Shown: one piece after another, positions 18,130 to 28,108 of the stretch
Layout of the letters: each line of letters begins with the position of its first letter
Numbering within the stretch: the first letter of the stretch is position 1
From: BOG-908 sp965199235
GTDB lineage: Bacteria; Pseudomonadota; Alphaproteobacteria; Acetobacterales; Acetobacteraceae
DNA: 64,000 nt
Assembly: GCA_965199235.1 (NCBI GenBank)
Contig: CBDAQU010000002.1
Span: forward strand, 3,162,001 to 3,226,000
Reading direction: 5' to 3'
Notes under the pieces: generated by a model
What the model saw: only the letters and a program-made list of their open reading frames with translations
Told to the model about the DNA's origin: nothing
The model's database searches: none
Translations under genes and position numbers: made by a program

Positions 18130-18246
18130 CTAGACCGCTTTTATGCAGAGTGTCCGCGAGTAGGCGGATGTAAGACCGGTCCAGGTCCTGTTTTGGCGAG
18201 CAATTTCCTCACTCAGACTATTTCGGTCTGCGTGAGATCGCTCTAG
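18130..18246 (-). repeat. Family A repeat, copy 2, overlapping the pdxA 3' end
   Basis: Bounded by CTAG on both sides (18130 and 18243-18246). It has the 55-bp hairpin module first (CTAGACCGCTTTTATGCAGA ... AAGACCGGTCC), then the 56-bp arm. The arm covers the last eight codons and stop of pdxA (RAISRRPK, stop at 18218-18220). Confidence 0.85.
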
Positions 18247-19192
18247 TTGCGATCTCATCGGCCATGCGCAAGGCGGCGACCAGGCTCGCGGGGCTGGCCA
18301 GGCCTCGCCCGGCGATGTCGAAGGCGGTGCCGTGATCGGGCGAGGTGCGCACGATCGGCAGGCCTAGGGTCACGTTCACCCCGCCCCACATGTCCAGCGT
18401 CTTGATCGGGATCAACGCCTGGTCGTGGTACATGCAGATCGCCGCGTCGTATGTCTGGCGGGCCGCCTCGGTGAACATGGTGTCCGGCGGGTAGGGCCCG
18501 CGCAGATCCAAGCCATCGGCGCGCAATCGGTCGATGGCGGGCTGGATCAGGGTGATTTCCTCGGTACCCATTCGGCCGGATTCGCCCGCATGCGGGTTGA
18601 GGCCCGCGACGCCCAAACGCGGCCGGGCGATGCCGAAATCGGCAACCAGTGCCGCATGGGTGGCGCGGGCCACCGAGACGATGCCCTCGGTGGTCAGCGC
18701 GTCCAGCGCCGCGCGGAGCGACAGGTGAATGGTGACTGGCACGACTCGCAGCGTCGGGCAGGCCAGCATCATCACCGCGCGGCCCGCAACGCCGGTGAGC
18801 TGGGCCAGGAACTCGGTGTGGCCGGGGTGGGCGAAGCCCGCCTGTTGCAGCACGGCCTTGCTGATCGGGTTGGTGACCACGCCGGAGACCTGGCCGGACT
18901 GCGCCAGCCGCACGGCCTGCTTGATGCTGGCGATGACGGCCGGCGCGTTGGCGCCGTCCGGCCGGCCCGGCCGGGCGGGGGTGGCAAGCGGGACGTCCAG
19001 GACGGGCAGGGCTTCGGAGAAGCGGGCGTCGCCGAGCCGTGTCACGACCTGCACCGGGCCGTATCGGGAGAGCCAGCCGGGATCGGCCAGCGCCACGAAC
19101 GCCGGTCCTGTCTCGCGCAGGATGCTCCAGGCGCTCGCGGCGATTTCGCCGCCGATGCCGGCAGGGTCGCCCATCGTCAGCGCGAGAGTCAT
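18218..19192 (-). CDS. pdxA: 4-hydroxythreonine-4-phosphate dehydrogenase
   Basis: 324 residues. It oxidises 4-phosphohydroxy-L-threonine with NAD to the precursor consumed by PdxJ. The start MTLALTMGDPAGIGGEIAA and the metal and phosphate-site motifs GHTEFLAQLTG and MYHDQALIPIKTL are present. The last residues (RAISRRPK) are encoded by a family A repeat, so the natural C-terminus has been replaced or extended. A possible 60-aa gene ends 16 bp upstream. It pairs functionally with pdxJ downstream. Confidence 0.95.
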   Translation of the reverse strand: MTLALTMGDPAGIGGEIAASAWSILRETGPAFVALADPGWLSRYGPVQVVTRLGDARFSEALPVLDVPLATPARPGRPDGANAPAVIASIKQAVRLAQSGQVSGVVTNPISKAVLQQAGFAHPGHTEFLAQLTGVAGRAVMMLACPTLRVVPVTIHLSLRAALDALTTEGIVSVARATHAALVADFGIARPRLGVAGLNPHAGESGRMGTEEITLIQPAIDRLRADGLDLRGPYPPDTMFTEAARQTYDAAICMYHDQALIPIKTLDMWGGVNVTLGLPIVRTSPDHGTAFDIAGRGLASPASLVAALRMADEIATRAISRRPK

Positions 19193-19208
19193 GGCGGAGC
19201 GACCTACG

Positions 19209-19391
19209 TCAGTATGAGGGCGCCGGCTGCACCTGGACGATCACGGGCGCAGGCTGGTTCTGGCCAAGCTTGGCAAGCAGGATGGCGATGGTGCGCGGTG
19301 TCTCCCAGAAAGCCTGCTGGTCGTCAGACTCAGGTCCATGCGCATCGACTCCAGCCTCAGGCTTTGTTCCAGGTCGCTGTCGCTCACACAT
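19209..19391 (-). CDS. Possible small protein (60 aa), unrecognised
   Basis: An ATG at 19391 opens a 60-residue frame ending 16 bp before pdxA. The first half is polar (MCERQRPGTKPEAG); the second half reads ETPRTIAILLAKLGQNQPAP and ends with a Pro/Val-rich VIVQVQPAPSY. It starts 12 bp from the family A copy at 19403-19516. The region otherwise has no gene. Position fits a short leader gene in front of pdxA, but there is no obvious ribosome site and no family is recognised; it could be the remnant of a longer gene cut by the repeat. Confidence 0.3.
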   Translation of the reverse strand: MCERQRPGTKPEAGVDAHGPESDDQQAFWETPRTIAILLAKLGQNQPAPVIVQVQPAPSY

Positions 19392-19402
19392 CCGGTTACC
19401 CC

Positions 19403-19516
19403 CTAGACCGACTTCACGCGGAGTGTCCGCGGGCACGCGGACCTCAAACCGGTCTAGGCCTTGTTGGCGAGCAATTTCGTCACTCCGACGATTCCAGGCT
19501 GCGTGACATTGCTCTA
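19403..19516 (-). repeat. Family A repeat, copy 3, supplying the lpdA stop codon
   Basis: Starts CTAGACCGACTTCACGCGGA and ends GTGACATTGCTCTA. The terminal CTA (19514-19516) is the lpdA TAG read on the minus strand. It has the hairpin module, then the 56-bp arm, in the same order as copies 2, 4, 5 and 7. Confidence 0.85.
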
Positions 19517-21277
19517 AATATGGAGCGCCCGGCCGTCCACCGCCAGCGCGGCCTCCTTGACCGCCTCGCTCAGCGAAGGGTGCGCGTGGCAGGTGCGGGC
19601 GACGTCCTCGGCGCTGGCGCCGAACTCCATCGCGGTCGCGATTTCTGCGATCAGCGTGCCGGCGTCCGGGCCGATGATGTGCGCACCGAGCACGCGGTCC
19701 GTGGTCCTGTCGGCCAGTATCTTCACGAACCCGTCGGTCGATCCCATGGCGCGGGCGCGGCCGTTGGCGGTGAACGGAAACTTGCCGACGTTGTAGGCGA
19801 TCCCGTCTCTCTTGAGCATCTCCTCCGTGGCGCCGATGGAGGCCACCTCCGGCCAGGTGTAGACCACCCCGGGGATGACGCCGTAATTGACGTGTCCGGC
19901 CTGGCCGGCGATCAGCTCGGCCACCGCCACACCCTCCTCCTCGGCCTTGTGGGCGAGCATAGGGCCGCTGATGACGTCGCCGATGGCGTAGATGCCTTCG
20001 ACGCTGGTGCGGTAATGCTCGTCGATGCGCACGAAACCGCGCTCGTCCAGCGCCACGCCCGCCTCTGACAGGCCCAGCTCGGCGGTGTAGGGGCGTCGGC
20101 CGACGGAGACCAGAACCACGTCGGCGTGCAGGGTTTCGGGCGCGCCGCCCTTGGCCGGCTCGACCGTCAGCTCCACGCCCGACTCGCCCGCCTGCGCGGA
20201 GGTCACCTTGGTGGACAGCTTGAACTTTATGCCCTGCTTGCCGAGCACGCGCTCGAACGTGCGGCCGATCTCGCCGTCCATGCCGGGCACCAGCTTGTCC
20301 AGGTACTCGATGACAATGACCTCGGCGCCCAGGCGGTGCCACACGGAGCCAAGCTCCAGCCCGATATAGCCGCCCCCGATGACCACCATCCGCTTGGGCA
20401 CCGCGTCGAGCTCCAGCGCGCCGGTGGAGCTGACGATGCGCGCCTCGTCCACCGTCACGCCAGGCAGCTTGATGCTCTCGCTGCCGGTCGCGATGACGAT
20501 ATGCTTGGCGGCATAGACCTGGTCGTCCACGGTCACCTGGCCGGGCGCGGAAAGCCGTCCCGCGCCCTTCAGCCAATCGACCTTGTTCTTCTTGAACAGG
20601 AAGGCGACGCCGTTGACGTTGGCTGCCACGACCTCGTCCTTGCGCTTCTGCATGCGGGCCAGGTCGAGCGTCACGCCGGTCACGTTGATGCCGTGGTCCT
20701 TGAACGAGCCGAGCACCTCGTGAAAATTCTCCGAGGATTGCAGCAGCGCTTTGGACGGAATGCAGCCGATGTTGAGGCAGGTGCCGCCCAGCGTCGCCCG
20801 CATTTCCACGCACGCCGTCTTCAGGCCGAGCTGGGCTGCGCGGATGGCGGCCACGTAGCCGCCAGGGCCGCCGCCGATGACGATCACGTCGTAGCTGCCT
20901 GCGACGGCGGCGGCAGGGGTTTGCGGAGCGGCGTGCTGCTCGAGCGGCGGCGCCGACTCGGCCTGCACGGGCACCGGGGCCGCTTCGGGCTGCGGATGCG
21001 CCGAGGGCGGCGGGGCGGGCGGCTGTCCGGCGGAGGCACCGGCCGCGTCTACGCTGCCGAGGACCGTGCCCACGGCCACTTCCGCGCCATTCTCCGCATG
21101 GATGGCGCCCAGCGTGCCGGCAGCGGGCGCGTTGACCTCGACCGTCACCTTGTCGGTTTCCAGTTCGACGAGCGGCTCGTCCGCCGCGACCGTGTCGCCC
21201 GGCCGCTTCATCCAGCGCGCGACCGTGGCCGAGGTAACGCTCTCCCCGAGCGTCGGAACAACGATGTCAAAAGCCAT
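19514..21277 (-). CDS. lpdA: Dihydrolipoyl dehydrogenase (E3) with N-terminal lipoyl domain
   Basis: 587 residues from the ATG at 21277. Residues 1-75 are a biotinyl/lipoyl domain with lipoylation Lys43 in ETDKVTVEV, followed by an Ala/Pro-rich hinge (~80-125). The E3 flavoprotein follows: FAD motif VIVIGGGPGGYVAAIRA, redox disulfide GGTCLNIGC (Cys167/Cys172), and C-terminal HAHPSLSEAVKEA with the catalytic His-Glu pair. It reoxidises dihydrolipoyl groups of 2-oxoglutarate dehydrogenase and possibly other complexes. Its lipoyl domain closely resembles that of SucB next door. It is last of the mdh-suc block, separated from sucB by two repeats. Its stop codon is provided by a family A repeat. 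Confidence 0.95.
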   Translation of the reverse strand: MAFDIVVPTLGESVTSATVARWMKRPGDTVAADEPLVELETDKVTVEVNAPAAGTLGAIHAENGAEVAVGTVLGSVDAAGASAGQPPAPPPSAHPQPEAAPVPVQAESAPPLEQHAAPQTPAAAVAGSYDVIVIGGGPGGYVAAIRAAQLGLKTACVEMRATLGGTCLNIGCIPSKALLQSSENFHEVLGSFKDHGINVTGVTLDLARMQKRKDEVVAANVNGVAFLFKKNKVDWLKGAGRLSAPGQVTVDDQVYAAKHIVIATGSESIKLPGVTVDEARIVSSTGALELDAVPKRMVVIGGGYIGLELGSVWHRLGAEVIVIEYLDKLVPGMDGEIGRTFERVLGKQGIKFKLSTKVTSAQAGESGVELTVEPAKGGAPETLHADVVLVSVGRRPYTAELGLSEAGVALDERGFVRIDEHYRTSVEGIYAIGDVISGPMLAHKAEEEGVAVAELIAGQAGHVNYGVIPGVVYTWPEVASIGATEEMLKRDGIAYNVGKFPFTANGRARAMGSTDGFVKILADRTTDRVLGAHIIGPDAGTLIAEIATAMEFGASAEDVARTCHAHPSLSEAVKEAALAVDGRALHI

Positions 21278-21286
21278 GAAACACTC

Positions 21287-21402
21287 CGTAGGGCGGGCTG
21301 CGCCTTGGCAACCCACCGACACGCGCGATCGGCGTGCTCTTACCGGTTCAAGATGGTGTCTGTTGGGGCGTGGTGGAATGCCAAAGCGCAGCCCGTCCTA
21401 CG
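21287..21402. repeat. Inverted REP pair upstream of lpdA
   Basis: CGTAGGGCGGGCTGCGC (21287-21303) faces GCGCAGCCCGTCCTACG (21386-21402), 17 bp with one mismatch. This is the common proteobacterial GTAGGGTGGG-type REP arranged as a pair. A related single unit lies at 28074-28104 between mdh and sucC. Confidence 0.75.
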
Positions 21403-21423
21403 ATTTCAGTGCGTGTTCACCAT

Positions 21424-21539
21424 CAGACCGGTTTCACGCAGAGTGTCCGCGAGCAGGCGGACCTCAAACCGGTCTAGGCCTTGTCTTGGCGAGCAATCTC
21501 GTCACTCCGACCATTCCAGTCTGGGTGACATTGCTCTAG
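21424..21539 (-). repeat. Family A repeat, copy 4
   Basis: Hairpin module CAGACCGGTTTCACGCAGAG ... AAACCGGTCTAG, then the 56-bp arm ending GTGACATTGCTCTAG. It lies in the sucB-lpdA gap next to the REP pair, so the transcript between these two genes would carry several strong hairpins. Confidence 0.85.
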
Positions 21540-21605
21540 CGGGGTGCAAACCTCCGCGCTCTCGCGCTCGTCTGGGGCGGTCACTTCACCTGGCAGGCAA
21601 GGCGG

Positions 21606-22955
<1,350 letters not shown>

Positions 22956-22956
22956 A

Positions 22957-25812
22957 TCATTCGACTCCCAGGGCGGCACGGACCAGCGCCGCCTGCTCGG
23001 CCGCGTGCACCTTGGCCAGGCCCGTGGCAGGGCTGGCGGCGGCCTTGCGCCCGACATAATCCGGCCGCTTGCATCTGTGCTTGAGCACCGCCAGCACACG
23101 CTCGATCCGGCGGTCCACGAAGGTCCAGCCGCCCATGTTCTCGGGCTCCTCCTGGCACCAAACGACGTGCTGCGCGCGGGCGTAGGGTTTCAGCGTGAAG
23201 GCGAGCGTCTTTTCGGGGAACGGATAGAGCTGCTCCATCCGCACGATGGCGACGTCGCGCAGGCCGCGCTCCCGCCGCTCGGTCAGCAGGTCGTAGAACA
23301 CCTTGCCGCTGCAGATCACCACGCGCCTGACCTCGGCGTTGGGCGCGAGCGCGTCCACCTCGCCGATCACCGTGCGGAACCGGCTCTCCCCCGTCATCTC
23401 GGAAACCGGCGACACGGCGAGCTTGGCCCGCAGCAGCGATTTCGGCGTCATGATCACCAGCGGCTTGCGGAAGTTCCGCTTCACCTGCCGGCGCAGCACG
23501 TGGAAGTAGTTGGCGGGCGTGGTGATGTTGGCGACCGTCATGTTGCGCTCGGCGCAGAGCTGCAGGTAGCGCTCCAGCCGTGCCGAGGAGTGTTCCGGCC
23601 CCTGGCCCTCATGCCCGTGCGGCAGCAGCAGCGTCAGGCCGGACATGCGCAGCCACTTGGTTTCGCCGCTGGCCAGGAACTGGTCGATGATCACCTGGGC
23701 GCCGTTGGCGAAGTCGCCGAACTGCGCCTCCCACAGAACCAGCGTCCATGGGTCGGCGAGCGAGTAGCCGTACTCGAACCCTAAAACCCCAGCTTCCGAC
23801 AGCAGGGAATTGAAGATTTCGATGTTGCCCTGCTTGGGCCGGATGTTGTTCAGCGGCAGGTATTCGTTCTGGTTGGTCTGGTCGATCAGCACCGCGTGGC
23901 GCTGGCTGAACGTGCCGCGCTGGCTGTCCTCGCCGGACAGGCGCACGTGGTGGCCTTCCAGCAGCAGCGACCCGAAGGCCAGCGCTTCGGCGGTCGCCCA
24001 GTCCACGCCCTCGCCGGTCTCGATCATCTGCCGCTTGGCATCGAGCTGGCGGGCGATCTTGGGGTTCAGGTCGAAGCTCTGCGGCACGCTGGCCAGAGCC
24101 AGGCCGACCTCGCGCAGGTCGCTGGCGCGGGCGGCGGTCGGGTGTTCGGTCTCGTCCTGGGCGTCGTCGGTCTTCAGGCCGCGCCACTTGCCTTCCAGCC
24201 AGTCCGCCTTGTTCACCCGGTAGGATTGCGCCGCCTGGTGCGCCTCGTCGTACTGGCGGAACAGCGTGTCCCACATCGATTGCGCGTCGGCCTCGCTCGC
24301 CACCCCCTCACGGGCGAGCCGCGCGGCATACAGCGCGCGCGTGGTGGGCATCTCCTTGATGGCGCGGTACATGATCGGCTGGGTGAAGGCCGGCTCGTCG
24401 GTCTCGTTGTGGCCGTGCCGGCGGTAGCAGACCACGTCGAGCACGAAATCGGTCGCGAATTGCTGGCGGAACTCCGCCGCCATGCGCGACGCGAACACCA
24501 CCGCCTCCGGCTCGTCGCCGTTGACGTGGATGATCGGCACCTGGATGGATTTGGCGACATCGGTGCAGTATAGGCCGGAATAGGCGTGCGCCGGCACGGT
24601 GGTGAAGCCGATCTGGTTGTTGACGACGACGTGGATGGTGCCGCCGGTGCGGTAGCCGATCAACTGGCTCATCGCCAGCGTCTCGTAGACCAGGCCCTGG
24701 CCGGCGAACGCCGCATCGCCATGCAGCAGGATCGCCATGGACGAACGCCGGCTGGTGATGTCGCCCGCCATGTCCTGGCGCGCCCGCACCTTGCCCACCA
24801 CCACCGGGTCCACCGCCTCGAGGTGGGACGGGTTGGGCTGCAGGGAGAGGTGGACCATGCGGCCGCCGATCTCGATGTCGGTGGAGGTGCCGAGGTGGTA
24901 CTTCACGTCGCCCGAGCCCTGCACGTCGTCGGGCTTGAAGCTGGCGCCGCCGAACTCGGAGAACACCGCGCTCAGCGGCTTCTTGACGATGTTGACCAGC
25001 GTGTTCAGCCGGCCGCGATGCGGCATGCCGATCACCACCTCCTTGGTGCCGGCCGCAGTCACCGTGTCGATGATGGCGTGCAGAGCGGGGATCGTGACCT
25101 CGCCGCCCTCCAGGCCGAAGCGCTTGGTGCCGACGTAGCGTTTTTGGCAGAACGACTCGAAGCCCTCGGCCTCGGTCAGCTGGCCGAGGATGGTGCGCTT
25201 GGCGGCGGGGTCGAAGGCGGAGAGCCAGGGCGCGCCCTCTATGCGGCGCTGTATCCAGGCCTTCTGCTCGGGGTCCTGGATGTGCATGAACTCCACCCCG
25301 ATCTGCCCGCAATAGGAGCGGCGCAGGATGTCGAGGATTTCGCGCAGCGTGGCCGTCTCGCGCCCCAGCACGCGGTCGATGAAGATCGGCCGGTCGTAGT
25401 CGGCGTCCGTGAAGCCGTAGCTGCGCGGGTCGAGCTCGGGATGGCTTTTGGGCACTTGGAGGCCGAGCGGGTCGAGCCGCGCTTCGAGGTGGCCGCGCAC
25501 CCGGTAGACGCGGATCATCATCAGCGCGCGTATGCTGTCCAGCGTCGCCGCGCGCACCGCGGCCTCGTTGACGCCCCGGCGGTCCGGCACGCTCGGCGCC
25601 GCCGGCTCCGAGAGGCTGGACGGGCGGGGCGCCCAGGACGCGCCGAGCGCGTCGGTCAGCACCGATCGCGACTCGTCGTTCAGCGACGCGAACAGCTCGG
25701 CGAAGCTCGGGTCGACCGAGCCTGGGCTGGCGGTCCAGCGGGCGTAAAGGTCTGCGATGAAGGCCGCGTTGCCGCCGTTCAGGGCGGTTGCGAACATGTC
25801 CACGCCGGGCAT
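22957..25812 (-). CDS. sucA: 2-oxoglutarate dehydrogenase E1
   Basis: The 951-residue thiamine-diphosphate enzyme decarboxylates 2-oxoglutarate and passes succinyl to SucB lipoamide. Motifs seen: an N-terminal E2-binding segment (GGNAAFIADLYARW), MPHRGRLNTLVNIVKKPL, HGDAAFAGQGLVYETLAMSQ, VVNNQIGFTT and YRRHGHNETDEPAFTQP, all standard for this family. It heads the sucA-sucB pair, 168 bp downstream of sucD on the same strand, and its stop is one base from the sucB start. Confidence 0.97.
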   Translation of the reverse strand: MPGVDMFATALNGGNAAFIADLYARWTASPGSVDPSFAELFASLNDESRSVLTDALGASWAPRPSSLSEPAAPSVPDRRGVNEAAVRAATLDSIRALMMIRVYRVRGHLEARLDPLGLQVPKSHPELDPRSYGFTDADYDRPIFIDRVLGRETATLREILDILRRSYCGQIGVEFMHIQDPEQKAWIQRRIEGAPWLSAFDPAAKRTILGQLTEAEGFESFCQKRYVGTKRFGLEGGEVTIPALHAIIDTVTAAGTKEVVIGMPHRGRLNTLVNIVKKPLSAVFSEFGGASFKPDDVQGSGDVKYHLGTSTDIEIGGRMVHLSLQPNPSHLEAVDPVVVGKVRARQDMAGDITSRRSSMAILLHGDAAFAGQGLVYETLAMSQLIGYRTGGTIHVVVNNQIGFTTVPAHAYSGLYCTDVAKSIQVPIIHVNGDEPEAVVFASRMAAEFRQQFATDFVLDVVCYRRHGHNETDEPAFTQPIMYRAIKEMPTTRALYAARLAREGVASEADAQSMWDTLFRQYDEAHQAAQSYRVNKADWLEGKWRGLKTDDAQDETEHPTAARASDLREVGLALASVPQSFDLNPKIARQLDAKRQMIETGEGVDWATAEALAFGSLLLEGHHVRLSGEDSQRGTFSQRHAVLIDQTNQNEYLPLNNIRPKQGNIEIFNSLLSEAGVLGFEYGYSLADPWTLVLWEAQFGDFANGAQVIIDQFLASGETKWLRMSGLTLLLPHGHEGQGPEHSSARLERYLQLCAERNMTVANITTPANYFHVLRRQVKRNFRKPLVIMTPKSLLRAKLAVSPVSEMTGESRFRTVIGEVDALAPNAEVRRVVICSGKVFYDLLTERRERGLRDVAIVRMEQLYPFPEKTLAFTLKPYARAQHVVWCQEEPENMGGWTFVDRRIERVLAVLKHRCKRPDYVGRKAAASPATGLAKVHAAEQAALVRAALGVE

Positions 25813-25980
25813 CGGCTGTGCTCTCCGTCAAAAATCCGAGTCGACCGCCATACTAGCGCGCCGTGTGGCAAAAATAGGTCCGCCCGGCCGCCTGGCTCCC
25901 ACGACGTTGGCTGCGTTGCCCGAGCTGCATGGCTTGGAGCGGCCCAGCCATACGCGTGGGTGACCAGGCAATCCTCTGTC

Positions 25981-26856
25981 CTACCCCTTCAGCGCCTTGA
26001 CCATCGTGCTTCCCAGCGCCGAGGGGCTCTCGGCCACGTGGATGCCGGCGATCCGCATCGCCTCGAACTTCGCCGCCGCGGTGTCGCGCCCGCCGCTGAT
26101 CACCGCGCCGGCATGGCCCATGCGGCGGCCCGGCGGTGCGGTCGAGCCGGCGATGAAGCCCACCACCGGCTTGGGCGATTTTTCGCGCGCCAGGAACTCG
26201 GCGGCGTCGATCTCGCTGGCCCCGCCGATCTCGCCGATCATGATGATGCTTTCGGTCTCCGGATCGGCCAGGAACATCTGCAAGACCTCGATGAAATCGA
26301 GGCCCTTGACCGGATCGCCGCCGATGCCGACGCAGGTGGACTGGCCGAGCCCCGCAGCCGTCGTCTGCGCCACCGCCTCGTAGGTCAGTGTGCCGGAGCG
26401 GCTGACGATGCCAACCTTGCCGCGCCGGTGGATGTGGCCGGGCATGATGCCGATCTTGCAGGCGTCAGGCGTGATCACGCCAGGGCAGTTCGGGCCGACC
26501 AGGATGGATTTCGTGCCGGCCAGCGCGCGCTTGACCCGCACCATGTCGAGCACCGGGATGCCTTCGGTGATCGTCACGATCAGCGCCATCCCGGCTTCCA
26601 CCGCCTCCAGGATCGCGTCCGCCGCGAACGGGGGCGGCACGTAGATCGCCGTCGCGGTGGCCCCTGTCGCGTGGCGCGCCTCTGCCACGGTGTCGAACAC
26701 CGGCAAATCGAGATGGGTGGTGCCGCCCTTGCCGGGCGTCACGCCGCCGACGACGCGGGTTCCGTAGGCGATCGCCTGTTCGGAGTGGAAGGTTCCTTGC
26801 GCGCCGGTGAAGCCTTGGGTGATGACGGTGGTTTGGCGGTCGACCAGGATGGCCAT
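25981..26856 (-). CDS. sucD: Succinyl-CoA synthetase, alpha subunit
   Basis: 291 residues. It binds CoA and carries the phosphohistidine of succinyl-CoA ligase: GFTGAQGTFHSEQAI near the N-terminus for CoA, and MGHAGAVISGGRDTA near residue 240 with the active-site His. With SucC it makes ATP or GTP from succinyl-CoA. The ATG at 26856 lies one base after the sucC stop, so the two subunits are translationally coupled. Confidence 0.96.
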   Translation of the reverse strand: MAILVDRQTTVITQGFTGAQGTFHSEQAIAYGTRVVGGVTPGKGGTTHLDLPVFDTVAEARHATGATATAIYVPPPFAADAILEAVEAGMALIVTITEGIPVLDMVRVKRALAGTKSILVGPNCPGVITPDACKIGIMPGHIHRRGKVGIVSRSGTLTYEAVAQTTAAGLGQSTCVGIGGDPVKGLDFIEVLQMFLADPETESIIMIGEIGGASEIDAAEFLAREKSPKPVVGFIAGSTAPPGRRMGHAGAVISGGRDTAAAKFEAMRIAGIHVAESPSALGSTMVKALKG

Positions 26857-26857
26857 G

Positions 26858-28054
26858 TCAGTTGGCCTCCTTGACGGCGCGCACGATCTTTTCGGCAGCT
26901 TCCGCGAGGTTGTCGGCAGAGATGATCGGCAGGCCGGACTTGGCCAGGATGTCCTTGCCGAGCGCCACGTTGGTGCCTTCCAGCCGCACGACCAGCGGCA
27001 CGTTCAACGACACCTCGCGCGCGGCCGCCACGACGCCTTCGGCGATCACGTCGCAGCGCATGATGCCGCCGAAGATGTTGACCAGTATGCCTTCGACGTT
27101 CGGGTCAGACAGGATGATCTTGAACGCGGCCGTCACCTTCTCCCGCGTCGCCCCGCCGCCGACATCGAGGAAGTTGGCCGGCGAGGAGCCGTAGAGCTTT
27201 ATGATGTCCATCGTGGCCATCGCCAGGCCGGCGCCGTTCACCATGCAGCCGATCACGCCGTCCAGAGCCACGTAGTTCAGGTCGAACCGGGCGGCTTCCA
27301 GCTCCTTGGGGTCCTCCTCCGCCTCGTCGCGCAGCGCGGCCAGCTCGCTGTGGCGGTAGAGCGCGTTGTCGTCAAAGCTGACCTTGGCGTCGAGGGCGAC
27401 CACCTCGCCGGCGCCGGTCACCACGAGAGGGTTGATCTCGACGATGGCGCAGTCGAGCGCCACGAAGGCCGTGTACATCGCGCTCACGAACCGGCTGAAC
27501 GCGCCGGTCTGCTTGCCGGTCAGCCCCAGCCCGAAGGCCAGCTTGCGCGCGTGATAGGGAAAGATGCCGGTCGCCGGATCGACGGCGACGCGCAGGATCT
27601 TCTCTGGGCTGTGGGCGGCCACCTCCTCGACCTCCATGCCGCCCTCGGTGCTCGCCATCACCAGGATGCGGGACGTGTCGCGGTCGACCAGCAGCGAGAG
27701 GTAGAGCTCTCGTGCGATGTCGCAGCCGGCCTCGACGTAGACGCGCCTCACGTCGCGCCCGGCGGGTCCGGTCTGCTTGGTGACCAGCGTATGGCCGATC
27801 ATCGCCTCGGCGGCCGCCCGCACCTCGTCGGGGGAGCGGGCAAGGCGGACGCCGCCCTTGCCCTCAGGGTCGTCCTTGAAGTGGCCAGCGCCGCGCCCGC
27901 CCGCATGGATCTGGGATTTCACGACGTAGACCGGGCCGGGAAGCTTCTCGGCGGCTTCGGCGGCCTCGTCGGCCGTCCAGGCGGCAAAGCCCTGCAGCAC
28001 GTTCACGCCGTAGCCGCGAAGCAGCTCCTTGGCCTGATATTCATGGATGTTCAT
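26858..28054 (-). CDS. sucC: Succinyl-CoA synthetase, beta subunit
   Basis: 398 residues with an ATP-grasp fold. It opens MNIHEYQAKELLRGYGV, contains KSQIHAGGRGAGHF (nucleotide lid) and ends with the power-helix and Rossmann-like C-domain including NIFGGIMRCDVIAEG and VVRLEGTNVALG. It partners SucD immediately downstream. Upstream is mdh, 54 bp away across a REP-like unit, so mdh-sucC-sucD probably form one transcript. Confidence 0.96.
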   Translation of the reverse strand: MNIHEYQAKELLRGYGVNVLQGFAAWTADEAAEAAEKLPGPVYVVKSQIHAGGRGAGHFKDDPEGKGGVRLARSPDEVRAAAEAMIGHTLVTKQTGPAGRDVRRVYVEAGCDIARELYLSLLVDRDTSRILVMASTEGGMEVEEVAAHSPEKILRVAVDPATGIFPYHARKLAFGLGLTGKQTGAFSRFVSAMYTAFVALDCAIVEINPLVVTGAGEVVALDAKVSFDDNALYRHSELAALRDEAEEDPKELEAARFDLNYVALDGVIGCMVNGAGLAMATMDIIKLYGSSPANFLDVGGGATREKVTAAFKIILSDPNVEGILVNIFGGIMRCDVIAEGVVAAAREVSLNVPLVVRLEGTNVALGKDILAKSGLPIISADNLAEAAEKIVRAVKEAN

Positions 28055-28073
28055 GCGTCACCCCTCCCCACGG

Positions 28074-28104
28074 ATAGGTTGCGCCTGGCACCCCACCCTA
28101 CGAG
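28074..28104. repeat. Single REP-like unit between mdh and sucC
   Basis: Read on the minus strand, CGTAGGGTGGGGTGCCAGGC followed by GCAACCTATC matches the REP pair at 21287-21402. It sits in the 54-bp intercistronic gap and may modulate mdh/sucC message stability; that effect is inference. Confidence 0.55.
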
Positions 28105-28108
28105 CACG

